A stretch of DNA of 64,000 nt from SCN-70-22 sp046327755 (GCA_046327755.1 JAXLXW010000012.1:1-64000); one strand, 5' to 3'; shown: positions 43,001 to 51,637, numbered from the stretch's first letter. The notes: generated from the sequence alone by a model not told the origin. Translations and numbers: made by a program.

Positions 43001-44695
43001 TCCCGCGGCGGGAAGCGGATAGGTGGCAAGCCGGTCGCCCTGCAGCACCGCGACGGCGCGGCCGTCGGGGGAGATCCGGTAGTCCGCGGCCAGCGGGAAT
43101 CCCCCCGGCCCGGGCGTCGCTGGCGCCTGCGCCATCACTCGGCGTCCTGTGCCATCGAGGGAGAGCCGCACCAAGCCGTCAGGCGCAACGAGGTACAGGT
43201 CCGTCGAGTCACCGGCAAAGTGCGGATGCCGCGCCCCGTTTGCCTCGCCGATGACGCGGTACGCCCCCCCGTCGGCGGGAACGCGAATCAGCTCCGCCCC
43301 ACCAGGAACCGCGATCGGCTGCGAGCGCGCGACGCCGGCAGGAGCGCGCACCGCTACAACCTCGCGGCCGTCGGGGGTCCACACCGGATCGATGTAGTAC
43401 CCTGGCGTCACGGTCAGTCGCTGCGGCGCCCCGCCGCTGGCGGCGACCTTCCAGACCGCGCCACCGGTCGAGTCCCATGTGACGAAGGCGAGCCATCGCC
43501 CATCGGGAGACCATGCCGGCATGAACTCGCGCGGATGCTCGCTGGTGGTCACCCGCCGCACGACACGACCATCCGCCGAGGCGAGGTACAGCGCCGCCAA
43601 CGTGGAGAAGGCCACTTGCCCTTCCACGCTCACCGACGGCTGCAACAAGACGCGCGCCCGAACGGCGCCGCTGTCGACCGCGACCGATTGGTGCAGCGGC
43701 ACGGGAACCGCCATCGCCACATCGACCTCGAAGGGAATCACCACGTCACGCCCGGAGTCGATCGCGAGGCGGTGGATCTTCCCACCGAAAGCGGCCAGCA
43801 CCGCGCGCCCGTCGGCCGTGAACGCCGCATTCGGGAGAACGTCCCGCGAGGCGCGCGCCTCCAGCTCGGAGCGCTGTGTGGGCCAGGCGAGCCATCGTTC
43901 CTCACCGGTCGAGAGGTCGCGCAGCCGGAGCCCCGCGCGCCCGCGCGTGTCGGCGCCATACACCAGCCAGCGCCCGTCCGGCGACGTGAGCGGCTTCATG
44001 GCCATCGGAAGGTCGGTCGCCACGGCAACGTCACGCCCCGACGCCAGGTCGCGCCTGACGAGTCGGCTCGTCGCTCCGTTGCGGCTCCCGTACGGCCGCG
44101 GCGTCACGCTCGCGTAGTAGAGCCACCGTCCATCGCGCGTCGCGTGTGCACCATAGGGCCCCGGCGCGGGGCTCGACACCAGGGGCGACGGCGCCCCCGC
44201 CCCATTCGGCACCACGCGGCTCCCCTCGCCGGTCGTCGCATCGAAGCGCCACAGCTCGGCCGTCCGCCCCTCGATCACCGTCGCAAAGATCGAACGTCCG
44301 TCGCTGGCCCACTCAGGCGACGCCACGATCGCGCGCGACAGCCGTGAGAGCGCACGCGCCGCGCTTCCGTCACTCGCCGAGATCCAGATGTTGTCCGAGC
44401 CCGAAGCGTCGCTCACATAGGCAAGGCGCTTTCCGTCAGGCGCAAAACGCGGTTGCGACTGGAAGGCGCTCCCCTCGGCAATGCGCTGCGCACGTCCGCC
44501 GGCCGCTGGCATGGTGTACAGGTCGCCGAGCAGCTCGAAGACGATCGCCCTGCCATCCGGCGAGGCATCGAGCGATATCCACGTCCCCTCGTCAGTGGTG
44601 AAACGAACGGTGCGCGTGGGAACGGCCTGGGCGCGGGGCGCGCCGAACGGCAGCGCCACGGAGAGCAGGACGGGCAGGAGACGGAAAGGACGCAT
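40055..44695 (-). CDS. Three-module exported protein: PD40 propeller, amidohydrolase, N-acyl-D-amino-acid deacylase
   Basis: This is a 1546-residue protein with a signal peptide. Residues about 25-620 are TolB/PD40 propeller repeats (FAPDGKRLAYVSD, WSPDGRWLAFVTWD). From about 627 comes a first amidohydrolase: GTVVLRGARVITMKG, the metal motif DVHAHW (His691, His693), GVTTIRD, GGHGEMQGLQVHWEM and LEPGKLADLVVLD. From about 1045 a second, D-aminoacylase-type amidohydrolase: YDLVIRGGTVIDGTGKG, DNHAH (His1104, His1106), GLATGLEYVP and VTHMRDEG. Propeller-amidohydrolases normally end near 1080 residues; here a D-aminoacylase is fused in frame. It probably degrades N-acylated or D-containing peptides outside the cytoplasm. 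ATG 44693-44695 fits the signal. Confidence 0.88.
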   Translation of the reverse strand: MRPFRLLPVLLSVALPFGAPRAQAVPTRTVRFTTDEGTWISLDASPDGRAIVFELLGDLYTMPAAGGRAQRIAEGSAFQSQPRFAPDGKRLAYVSDASGSDNIWISASDGSAARALSRLSRAIVASPEWASDGRSIFATVIEGRTAELWRFDATTGEGSRVVPNGAGAPSPLVSSPAPGPYGAHATRDGRWLYYASVTPRPYGSRNGATSRLVRRDLASGRDVAVATDLPMAMKPLTSPDGRWLVYGADTRGRAGLRLRDLSTGEERWLAWPTQRSELEARASRDVLPNAAFTADGRAVLAAFGGKIHRLAIDSGRDVVIPFEVDVAMAVPVPLHQSVAVDSGAVRARVLLQPSVSVEGQVAFSTLAALYLASADGRVVRRVTTSEHPREFMPAWSPDGRWLAFVTWDSTGGAVWKVAASGGAPQRLTVTPGYYIDPVWTPDGREVVAVRAPAGVARSQPIAVPGGAELIRVPADGGAYRVIGEANGARHPHFAGDSTDLYLVAPDGLVRLSLDGTGRRVMAQAPATPGPGGFPLAADYRISPDGRAVAVLQGDRLATYPLPAAGGAPVLAPASARELSRRAPGGFTWGRDGAIHWFEGRRWARAAGDGTERRDATLEVVAARARPMGTVVLRGARVITMKGDEVVPNADFVVRGNRIIAVGRRGEVAIPPDARIVDVTGKTIAPGFVDVHAHWQLRHELLEPEAPSVLANLAYGVTTIRDPQTTADIFAYADLAEAGAMPSPRIFSTGPGLFAERDFQSLEDTREELRRYRDDYDTRLLKSYMVGNRQQRQWVVQASRELGMLPTTEGGADTKMDLTHALDGFTGNEHALPTAPLYRDVVQLLAQSGIAYTPTLLVSFGGALPIFRELLHQRPYRDARLQRFFPPDELYARTATRLLGFPDEDYNDRETAAGATAVLRAGGLVALGGHGEMQGLQVHWEMRLLAAGGMTPHEALRVATINGARAIGVEHALGSLEPGKLADLVVLDRNPLADIRNSASVHWVMRNGMLYDAATLATVWPEASPAPSTWWRVGETGARRAAPAPYDLVIRGGTVIDGTGKGRYRADVAISGSQIVKVAPAIDANGADTIDARGLVVAPGFIDNHAHMVTLEQHPLAENFVRQGITTIMASLHSQEQPWPIDAYTARVRMAPNVGLFAGHTWIRKRVMGLADRAPTPDELAHMQALVDSTMRAGAFGLATGLEYVPATYATTDEVVALASVAARYGGGYVTHMRDEGVDLLASVDEAIAIGKRAGLRVLINHHKVTGAAQFGRTRESLAHIDAAVRAGQRVAHDLYPYTAFSTYSDIMFPAWVLADGAERFAARVADSTVRARLVTEMIVRFTQQAGHGPASIQFREVASDTTLQGQTLADYLRRRGEPVTVAAGVDALIRLQLAGGFIGIFHGMDEGDVERVMRHPLAMFESDGDLTERGVGVPHPRSIGSFPRVLGRYVRERRILTLEQAVHKMTAQAADWWGVTDRGRVAPAMRADLVLFDPRTVGDAGSYTDPHHDPTGIRAVLVNGTVVLRDGAMTGAKPGEFLRNRGGDAR

Positions 44696-44881
44696 GCGGG
44701 AAGGTGGGAACGGCGACGGCGGGGCTGCAATCGCAACGCCCGGGGAGGTGCGCGGCGTCGCGACCTGCACGCTGCCGCGAAACGGCCGCTCGCGCAACCG
44801 CGCACGGCGCACGCCCACGCCCACACCCATCCATGTCCCGCCCCCGTGATCCGCGACGCGCTTGTCCGTGTGCGACGTTCG

Positions 44882-46180
44882 TCAGCGCCCCGCCAGCATT
44901 CGCGTGGCCACGACCGATGCGCCCGCCACCAGCAACGCACTCACCAGAAAGACCGCGCGTAGCCCCTGGTGCCCCGCCACGTAGCCGAGCAGCGGATTCG
45001 CGATCCCCAGCGCAAGGTCGAGATAGGCCGAGTAGATCCCCATCGCCATCCCGCGACTCTCCGGCGGGGCGCGCCGCACCGCTTCGACGCCGAACCCCGG
45101 GAAGACGAGCGAATATCCCGCACCGGTGATCGCCGCCCCCGCGTACACGACGGCGGCACTCGGCGCCAGCCAGATCGCGGCCAGCCCGACGGCCTGGATC
45201 ACGACGCAGACCAGCGCCACCCGTGCCCCGCCCAGTCGATCGGGGAGATGACCGAAGGCGATGCGCCCAAGGATGAAGACCCCGCACAAGACGGTGAAGA
45301 CGAGCCAAGCGCCGCTCCACGTTCGCTCGGCGAAGTACAGCGTGCTGAACGTCGTGATTGCGCCGAAACCGACACTCCCCAGCGCGAGCGCGATCCCCGG
45401 CAGTGCCACGGCGCCAATCACGTGCGCGAACGCAGGCGCCGCGTGCGGCGTCGGAGGAATGGCCTGCTGCCGCACCACCAACGCGAGGGTCACCAGCGGG
45501 AGCAACATCGTGGTGAGCGCAATTCCCACGAACCCCACGCGATCGTACAGCAACGTGCCTAACGGGGCGCCGGCCGCGAACGCCCCCCACAGCGCGGTCC
45601 CCACCCAGGCAATCACCCGCCCCGAGTGTCCCCGCCCTCCCAGCGCGAGCCCCCACGTAAGGGCGCCGGTGATCATGCAGCTCTCCGCCCATCCAAGCAT
45701 GGCGCGCCCGACGATGAGGATGGTGACGGAGAGCGACGGCGCGTCGGCGAATCGCAGCGACGCCAGGTAGAGCGCCCCCGCCGCGGCGGCCATGAGGATC
45801 CCGACCATCATCGCCTGCTTTCCGCCGCGTGCATCGGCGTAGCGCCCGGACCAGAATCGCGAGACGAGCGACGCCGCGAACTGCGCCCCCGCCACGAGCC
45901 CCACGACGAAGGTGCCGAGCCCAAGCCGCTGGTGCACGTGCAGCGGGAGCACCGGCATCGCCATCCCGGTGATGAGGAAGCCGACGAAGACGACCGCCAT
46001 GATCGGGAGGAGTGCCGATGCGATGGAGCGGCCGTCGGGCTGCGTGGCCGGGCCGGGTCTGGCGAGCGCGACGTCCTGCGGGATGACGTCGTTCGCTGGG
46101 TGCTGCGTCAGTGACAAGGTGCGTACGAGGAACCGGGTCGTGTCGGCGCAGTCCGTCCAAAGCCAGTGCGCGGTCGGCAA
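44882..46180 (-). CDS. Major facilitator superfamily transporter
   Basis: This is a 12-helix transporter of about 432 residues. The MFS loop motif between helices 2 and 3 reads SRFWSGRYADARGGKQ, with the related GRIAFGHLPDRLGGARV in the second half, so the fold is clear. It resembles sugar-efflux or multidrug-type members. No ATG precedes the first helix (about residue 55), so the start is uncertain: TTG 46178-46180 is used here, and shorter TTG starts are possible. It is divergent from the sulfatase gene. The substrate is unknown. Confidence 0.82.
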   Translation of the reverse strand: MPTAHWLWTDCADTTRFLVRTLSLTQHPANDVIPQDVALARPGPATQPDGRSIASALLPIMAVVFVGFLITGMAMPVLPLHVHQRLGLGTFVVGLVAGAQFAASLVSRFWSGRYADARGGKQAMMVGILMAAAAGALYLASLRFADAPSLSVTILIVGRAMLGWAESCMITGALTWGLALGGRGHSGRVIAWVGTALWGAFAAGAPLGTLLYDRVGFVGIALTTMLLPLVTLALVVRQQAIPPTPHAAPAFAHVIGAVALPGIALALGSVGFGAITTFSTLYFAERTWSGAWLVFTVLCGVFILGRIAFGHLPDRLGGARVALVCVVIQAVGLAAIWLAPSAAVVYAGAAITGAGYSLVFPGFGVEAVRRAPPESRGMAMGIYSAYLDLALGIANPLLGYVAGHQGLRAVFLVSALLVAGASVVATRMLAGR

Positions 46181-46280
46181 GCAGGCGGTGCGTGGGCGAC
46201 GGTGAAATCAACCCGCGCGCCGTGACAACCGCCACGGTCGACGCTAAGCTAGGCGCGCCTCACCCCCCGAGCCCCGGACC

Positions 46281-47705
46281 ATGCACCTGCGCCCACTGCC
46301 GCTGCTGTCGCTCGCGACGCTACTCCTCCCGCTGGCCGCGGCCGTGCCACTCACCGCCCAGCGGGCACCCCGCCAGCCGCAACGCCCCAACATCGTCCTC
46401 ATCTTCCCGGACAACCTGGGGTGGGGCGAGGTGGGGGCCTACGGCAGCGTGCGCGGCGTCCCCACCCCCAACATCGACAGCATCGCCGCGCAGGGAGCGC
46501 GCCTCGACAACTTCAACGTCGAGTTCTCCTGCACCGTCTCCCGCGCGGCGCTCATGACCGGACGCTACGCCATCCGCACCGGTGCCACGCAGGGGACCGG
46601 CTTCACGCTGTGGGAGGTCACGATAGCCGAGGCGCTCAAGGGGCTCGGCTACTCCACGGCACTGTTTGGCAAGTGGCACCTGGGGGGGACCGACTGGGTG
46701 AAGGGACGCACGCCGATCGACCAGGGCTTCGACGAGTGGTACGGGATCCCCAACACCAGCAACGAGGCGCAGTGGATGCAGGCCCCCGAGCTGCGCCCGG
46801 CGCCGAGCGACTCGTCGTTCATCTGGGAGCAGAAGGCGGGCGAGGCACCACGACGCGTCTCGATCTTCGATACACAGACACGGCGACTGGTCGATCGTGA
46901 GGCGGCGCGCCGCGGCGTCGCCTTCATCGAGCGGAATGCGCGCGCCGGAAAGCCGTTCTTTCTCTACTATCCGATGACGCAGATCCACTTCCCCACCCTC
47001 GCGCATCCAGACTTCGCGGGAAGGACAGGGGCTGGCGACATCGGTGACTCGATGGCCGACGTCGACTACAACGTGGGACTCATCACCGGCGCGCTACACC
47101 GCCTGGGGCTCGACCGCAACACGCTCCTCTTCTGGTGCACCGACAACGGCGCCGAGGGGAGGCGCCCGTGGCGCGGAACGTCAGGGCCCTGGCGCGGCTT
47201 CTACAACACGGTGATGGAAGGCGGGGTGCGCACGCCGTGCGTGGTGCGCTGGGTGGGACGCATCCCACGCGGACAAACGCTCGATGGCATCATCCACGAG
47301 CTCGACCTCTTTCCCACCATCGCCGCGGCCGTGGGTGGCGACATCGTCCCAACGGACCGCCCGTTCGATGGCATCAGCCAGCTGGCGTACCTCACGCGGA
47401 AGCAGCCCCGGTCGGCGCGCGAGGCGGTCCTCATGTTCACCGGCAACCAGGTGCGGGCGGTGAAGTGGAACGAGTGGAAGTTCCACTATGCCTACCAACC
47501 CGAGCCGCGCGTGACCGAGCCGCCGCTGATGCGCCTGTTCAACCTGCGCTCCGACCCGCGCGAGGATACCGACCTCAAGGACGTGAACCCGTGGGCCATC
47601 GCCCACTTCGATTCGCTCGTCGGGATCTTCGACGAGAGCGTCCGGCGCTTCCCCAACGTCCCGATCGGCGCGCGCGACCCATACCAGCCGCCGATGAAGA
47701 AGTAG
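46281..47705 (+). CDS. Exported arylsulfatase-like enzyme with altered active-site motif
   Basis: This is a 474-residue protein with a signal peptide. The sulfatase fold is plain: PNIVLIFPDNLGWGEVGAYG, the nucleophile region FSCTVSRAALMTGRY (Cys84), FGKWHLGG and CTDNGAEG. In active sulfatases Cys within CxPxR becomes formylglycine; here the Pro position is Val86 (CTVSR). The second metal Asp is Asn45, as in a known PDN/ADN subgroup. Activity may depend on whether the maturing enzyme accepts CTVSR. No maturase gene is adjacent. ATG 46281 starts the signal sequence. Confidence 0.87.
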   Translation: MHLRPLPLLSLATLLLPLAAAVPLTAQRAPRQPQRPNIVLIFPDNLGWGEVGAYGSVRGVPTPNIDSIAAQGARLDNFNVEFSCTVSRAALMTGRYAIRTGATQGTGFTLWEVTIAEALKGLGYSTALFGKWHLGGTDWVKGRTPIDQGFDEWYGIPNTSNEAQWMQAPELRPAPSDSSFIWEQKAGEAPRRVSIFDTQTRRLVDREAARRGVAFIERNARAGKPFFLYYPMTQIHFPTLAHPDFAGRTGAGDIGDSMADVDYNVGLITGALHRLGLDRNTLLFWCTDNGAEGRRPWRGTSGPWRGFYNTVMEGGVRTPCVVRWVGRIPRGQTLDGIIHELDLFPTIAAAVGGDIVPTDRPFDGISQLAYLTRKQPRSAREAVLMFTGNQVRAVKWNEWKFHYAYQPEPRVTEPPLMRLFNLRSDPREDTDLKDVNPWAIAHFDSLVGIFDESVRRFPNVPIGARDPYQPPMKK

Positions 47706-47754
47706 CGCCGTTCGCCGGCGCGCCCGCCTAACGCCGGTCGGCCGGCCGTGCCGG

Positions 47755-48276
47755 TCAGCGCCTGGCGTAGGTGGTGCGCACCACGTTCGCCCCGCGATAG
47801 CCGGGGCGCGTCGTCTCCACGACCAGCTGCCCGCTCGCGTCGAGCGACAGCACCTGTTGCACCTGCGTGGGCGTGCGCGAGATCTCGGGCGGTGCCGGAT
47901 GGAGTGTCGTGATCACGAGCTCGCCGCCCCGCCACACGGCACGCGCACGCTGCAGCACCTCGGCGTGTCCCACGATCACGCGGTTGCGCGTCTCGCTCCC
48001 GTCCAGCGCAAAGGCGTAGCGCTGCCGCGGCTGCAAGTCATACGCGGAGAACTGCGCGTACTCGACGACGAGCGAGTCGCTCGTCTGCCGGATCGTGAGC
48101 GGCGCCCCCCAGCCGCTCCCCATGTCGCCCGTGCGGAACGCGGCGTCGCCGGTGGCGGCCACGGTGGGCCGGGCCGGGGTGCTGTCCACGCGCACCCATT
48201 CGCCGGCGAGGCTGGGACGCGGCTGCGCGCTGGCCACGGTGGCGCTCAGGGACACGAGGGCAAGGGCGAGTCGCAT
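47755..48276 (-). CDS. Uncharacterised exported protein
   Basis: This is a 173-residue protein with a clear signal peptide (RLALALVSLSATVASAQ). The mature part is beta-rich: LAGEWVRVDSTPARP, APLTIRQTSDSLVVEYAQF, VWRGGELVITTLHPAPPE and QVLSLDASGQLVVETTRPG. This lipocalin-like alternation is seen in small secreted proteins that carry the LAGEW opening. No enzymatic motif is visible. It converges on the sulfatase gene. ATG 48274-48276 begins the signal. Confidence 0.75.
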   Translation of the reverse strand: MRLALALVSLSATVASAQPRPSLAGEWVRVDSTPARPTVAATGDAAFRTGDMGSGWGAPLTIRQTSDSLVVEYAQFSAYDLQPRQRYAFALDGSETRNRVIVGHAEVLQRARAVWRGGELVITTLHPAPPEISRTPTQVQQVLSLDASGQLVVETTRPGYRGANVVRTTYARR

Positions 48277-48428
48277 GGGCGATGGCGAGTCGTGAGGTGC
48301 AACGGTGCCGGGCGGTGGCGCACGTCGACGCCGCCCGCGTGCCGGTGATCGAGCGGTGCGCGGTGCGCCGCCCCGCGGGAATGTTGCGGTGCGGCGTGCG
48401 CCTTCCGCCAGAGCGACTCGCCGCTCGC

Positions 48429-48905
48429 TCAGCGCAGGCGGTGTAGCTCCGCGACGTCGGCGGTGCGCCCGATCCGCGACTTGTAGGCGATGAGGTCGTC
48501 GAGGGGGATGGCCCAGATCGAGAAGTCGCTCCAGTCGCGCAGCACCCGTCGGCCCGGATCGGCGGAGAGGGCGACCCACTCGCCATCCTGCCGCACGTAC
48601 GCGTCCTCCAGCTGCGCAATGTCGACGTGCACCCCCTCGATGCGTGCGTTGGCCAGGATCAACCGGAACTCGTGGTCCTCGTACGGGCGCGGCGATGTCT
48701 CGACAAAGTCGCTCATCGCCGCGAGCACGCGGTCCCACTCGTCCTTGCGCACGTCCAGGTCGATGTCGTGCAGTGGCCAGCGCGAACCGTGGATGTTTCC
48801 CGCCAACCCTCCCGTCGCGCGATACCAGACCCCGGCATCGTCGAGGCAGGCGAGAAGGATCGAGACGGCGTCGTGTTGAGCCGGTGACAACGCGATGGAG
48901 CGCAT
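48429..48905 (-). CDS. Nucleotidyltransferase-fold protein
   Basis: This is a 158-residue protein with a minimal polymerase-beta-type nucleotidyltransferase core. GGLAGNIHGSRWPLHDIDLDV holds the GG signature and the DxD metal pair. A third acidic position is likely in HVDIAQLED, and LDDLIAYKSRIGRTADVAEL matches the helical end of these proteins. It could be an orphan toxin-antitoxin-type or antibiotic-modifying relative; no HEPN partner lies beside it. It is co-directional with its neighbours, with gaps of 55 and 152 bases. Confidence 0.8.
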   Translation of the reverse strand: MRSIALSPAQHDAVSILLACLDDAGVWYRATGGLAGNIHGSRWPLHDIDLDVRKDEWDRVLAAMSDFVETSPRPYEDHEFRLILANARIEGVHVDIAQLEDAYVRQDGEWVALSADPGRRVLRDWSDFSIWAIPLDDLIAYKSRIGRTADVAELHRLR

Positions 48906-48960
48906 GATGGGAGGCGTACGCGGGAAGGGGCGAGGCGCAAGCGTGTGGCGCGGCAGGCTA

Positions 48961-49419
48961 TCAGGGGACGCGATGCACGTCCGCGCTGAAGAGGAACGGG
49001 ATCACGGCCTGTGCGCGCACCGGTCGGTTGGCCAACGTCGCCGGGGCGAAACGCAACCCTCCAACGAAGCCGCACGCCCACCCGCGCAACTCACGGCTCG
49101 TGGCGGCAAGGATCGTCGCCGTCTCACGTTCCACGCGTCCGGTACTGTCGACGACTACCGCCAGCTGCACCGCACCGCGGTAACCGGCGCGCAGGGTGAA
49201 CCGCGGGGGCTTGGGAGGGGCGGAGACCATGCGTGGCGCGACATCGGGCGTGCCCTCGACGGTGCTCAGGTCGATCGGGGCGTCCGTGCGGCACGGCCCC
49301 GCGAGGTCACGCGGCTGCGCGCCAGCCATCGGGGCGAGACCCGCCATTGTACACACGAAGGCACCCGTCGCGATCGCCCAGCGACCGACCTCTCGCCGGC
49401 TCCACGGCGTCCAGTTCAC
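48961..49419 (-). CDS. TonB C-terminal domain protein (energy-transducer-like)
   Basis: This is a 152-residue protein. One N-terminal hydrophobic segment (WAIATGAFVCTMAGLAPMAGA) precedes a TonB-like C-terminal domain: YRGAVQLAVVVDSTGRVE, then LRGWACGFVGGLRFAPATLANRPVRAQAVIPFLF. It lacks the long Pro-rich spacer of classical TonB, so it may be a secreted TonB-fold protein rather than an energiser. I start at GTG 49417-49419, which has GGAGAG five bases upstream. An ATG at about 49488 would add an unlikely charged lead. Confidence 0.72.
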   Translation of the reverse strand: MNWTPWSRREVGRWAIATGAFVCTMAGLAPMAGAQPRDLAGPCRTDAPIDLSTVEGTPDVAPRMVSAPPKPPRFTLRAGYRGAVQLAVVVDSTGRVERETATILAATSRELRGWACGFVGGLRFAPATLANRPVRAQAVIPFLFSADVHRVP

Positions 49420-49762
49420 AAGACTCTCCACCCCACCCCTCCCCGTTGGCGTGAACCATCCCGTTTCGCCGTCGCAGCGATCGCGATGCATCGCCCCGTC
49501 GTCGACCTCCCCACGTGCAACGTCGCACCATCCGGACGACGGCGGAAGGGGGAGGCCCCAACGATGCGATGCGAAGCCTCGCCATGCCGCGCCACATCGT
49601 GCCACCGTCACGATGTGCTGAGACCGCCCGTTCGCGCGCGCGACTCGGGGCAGCAGATATGACAACGTTCGGACAGGTCGCGCACTTGCGAGGGCTTGGA
49701 CCGGTTGCGCACGCTTGCATCGTGCGCCACGGCACCCGTCGCTGACCCCCCTCCAACGCCAC
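49420..49762. other. 343-bp divergent gap; no gene seen
   Basis: This region lies between the TonB-like gene (leftward) and the second S15 hydrolase gene (rightward). It should hold both promoters. Reading frames that cross it are Arg-rich and non-family-like, and I find no hairpin or operator that I can name. Confidence 0.45.
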
Positions 49763-51634
49763 ATGCGTCTTCGCCATCACCGCGGAAGGATCGCCCTCGC
49801 CCTGCTCGCCGCCTCGACGCTCGCCCCCTGGCTCCCCGCCGCGGCGCAGGTGCCAGCGGAGTACGAACGGCGCGAACTCTCGATCCCCATGCGCGACGGA
49901 ACGCATCACTTCGCCGTCGCCCTCCTGCCAAGGGGGAGCACGGCCCCGCTCCCCATCCTCCTCATCCGCACGCCGTTCAGCGCCGCACGCGAGTTCCGGA
50001 GCGCCACGCTCCCCGTCGCGCTCCGCGAACTCGGCGAGGACGGCTACCTCTTCGTCGTCGAGGACATCCGCGGGCGATTCGGCTCAACGGGCACCTTCGT
50101 GTCCGTGCGACCGCAGCGCGACACCCATGATGCGCGCGGCGTCGACGAATCCACCGACGCCTGGGACACGATCGACTGGCTGGTCCGCGAACTGCCTAAC
50201 AACTCCGGGCGTGTCGGCGTCCTCGGTGTCTCGTATCGCGGCTGGCTCGCCGCACTCGCCGGCGTCGATCCGCACCCGGCGCTCAAGGCCATCTCGCCAC
50301 AAGGATTGATGGCCGACACCTGGATGGGCGACGACTTCTTCCACCAGGGTGCCTTCCGCCAGACGCAAGGTGTGGCATACGCCGCCTACATCGAGGGGAG
50401 CGGCGAGCTGACCCTCGGCGCGTACGACCAGTACGAGGCGTATCTCAAGCACGGCACGCTGGGGCAGCTGGCGCGCGCCACCGGGATCGACACCATCCCC
50501 TCGTGGGTCGGCTTTCGCGAGCATCCGACCTTCGACGCCTACTGGAAGGCGCGCGCGCTGCAGCACACGCTCACGCAGGCGCGCGTCCCGACGCTGATCG
50601 TCGGCGGCTGGTGGGACGCCGAGGACCTCCTGGGCCCGCAGCTCATGTACCGCACGCTCGAGCACGGCGACAGCGCCAACCGGAACTTCCTCGTCATGGG
50701 TCCGTGGGCGCACGGGAGTTGGTCGCGCGCCGGCGGCACCGCCATCGGTGACATCCCGCTCGGAAGTCCCACCGCCGACGACTTCCGCGCGAAGATCCAG
50801 CGCCCGTGGTTTGCGTACTACCTGCACGGCAAGGGCGACGGGCGCTTTCCCGAGGCGCAACTCTTCGAGGGAGGCGCCAACCGCTGGCGCATGCTCGACG
50901 CCTGGCCGCCTCGCGACGCCGCGCGCCGCAAGCTCTACCTCCGCGAGGACGGAGCCCTCTCGTTCGACGCACCACCCGCCTTGCTCCTCTCGTCAGGCAA
51001 CGTGCGCCACGGCGGCATCGACCCGATGCACGTGAGCGCCTTCGACGCTTACCGCGCCGACCCGGCGCGCCCGGTGCCGTACATCGCGCGCCCCGACGAC
51101 GGCGACGGATGGGACACCTGGCTCACGCAGGACCAGCGCTTCGTCGACAATCGCCCGGACGTCCTTACATGGAGCACCGCACCGCTCGACGAGGACCTCA
51201 CGATCGCCGGCGACGTCATCGCGCACCTCTTCGCGTCCACCACGGGAAGCGATGCCGACTGGGTCGTGAAGCTGATCGACGTCTTCCCCGACAGCATCGC
51301 CGACACGCCGCGGTTGGGCGGCTACCAGCTCATGGTGAACGCCGACATCATGCGCGGCCGCTACTGGAAGGGGTTCGATCGCGCGACGCCCATCGTCCCC
51401 AACACCGTGACCCCCTTCACGGTGGAGCTGCACGGGCAGCTCCACCGCTTCGCCAAGGGGCACCGCGTGATGGTGCAGGTGCAAAGCTCCTGGTTCCCGC
51501 TCTACGACCGGAATCCGCAGCGCTTTGTCCCCAACATCTTCCACGCCTCGCCTGCCGACTACACGGCGCAGCTGCATCGCATCTGGCACACCGCGCGCTA
51601 TCCGTCGCACGTGGAGGTCGGCGTCCTCCCCTGA
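49763..51634 (+). CDS. Exported CocE/NonD (S15-like) hydrolase, copy 2
   Basis: This is a 623-residue paralogue of the hydrolase at 33369-35261 with the same architecture. It has a signal peptide (IALALLAASTLAPWLPAAAQ), nucleophile Ser157 in VLGVSYRGWLA, the cap block TWMGDDFFHQGAFRQ shared almost verbatim with copy 1, then VGGWWDAEDLLGP, and a C-terminal jelly-roll (TIAGDVIAHLFASTTGSDADWVVKL). The nearly identical cap and C-terminal strands suggest related substrates. ATG 49763 gives the signal. It ends at a strong bidirectional hairpin shared with the convergent LVIVD gene. Confidence 0.9.
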   Translation: MRLRHHRGRIALALLAASTLAPWLPAAAQVPAEYERRELSIPMRDGTHHFAVALLPRGSTAPLPILLIRTPFSAAREFRSATLPVALRELGEDGYLFVVEDIRGRFGSTGTFVSVRPQRDTHDARGVDESTDAWDTIDWLVRELPNNSGRVGVLGVSYRGWLAALAGVDPHPALKAISPQGLMADTWMGDDFFHQGAFRQTQGVAYAAYIEGSGELTLGAYDQYEAYLKHGTLGQLARATGIDTIPSWVGFREHPTFDAYWKARALQHTLTQARVPTLIVGGWWDAEDLLGPQLMYRTLEHGDSANRNFLVMGPWAHGSWSRAGGTAIGDIPLGSPTADDFRAKIQRPWFAYYLHGKGDGRFPEAQLFEGGANRWRMLDAWPPRDAARRKLYLREDGALSFDAPPALLLSSGNVRHGGIDPMHVSAFDAYRADPARPVPYIARPDDGDGWDTWLTQDQRFVDNRPDVLTWSTAPLDEDLTIAGDVIAHLFASTTGSDADWVVKLIDVFPDSIADTPRLGGYQLMVNADIMRGRYWKGFDRATPIVPNTVTPFTVELHGQLHRFAKGHRVMVQVQSSWFPLYDRNPQRFVPNIFHASPADYTAQLHRIWHTARYPSHVEVGVLP

Positions 51635-51637
51635 TGC

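Noticed and set aside
42083..44347. 754-codon plus-strand frame opposite the triple-fusion hydrolase
   Set aside because: Pure shadow: Arg/His-rich, no domain, opposite a clear propeller.
48429..48905. Nucleotidyltransferase as half of a toxin-antitoxin pair
   Set aside because: No HEPN or other partner frame overlaps or adjoins it.
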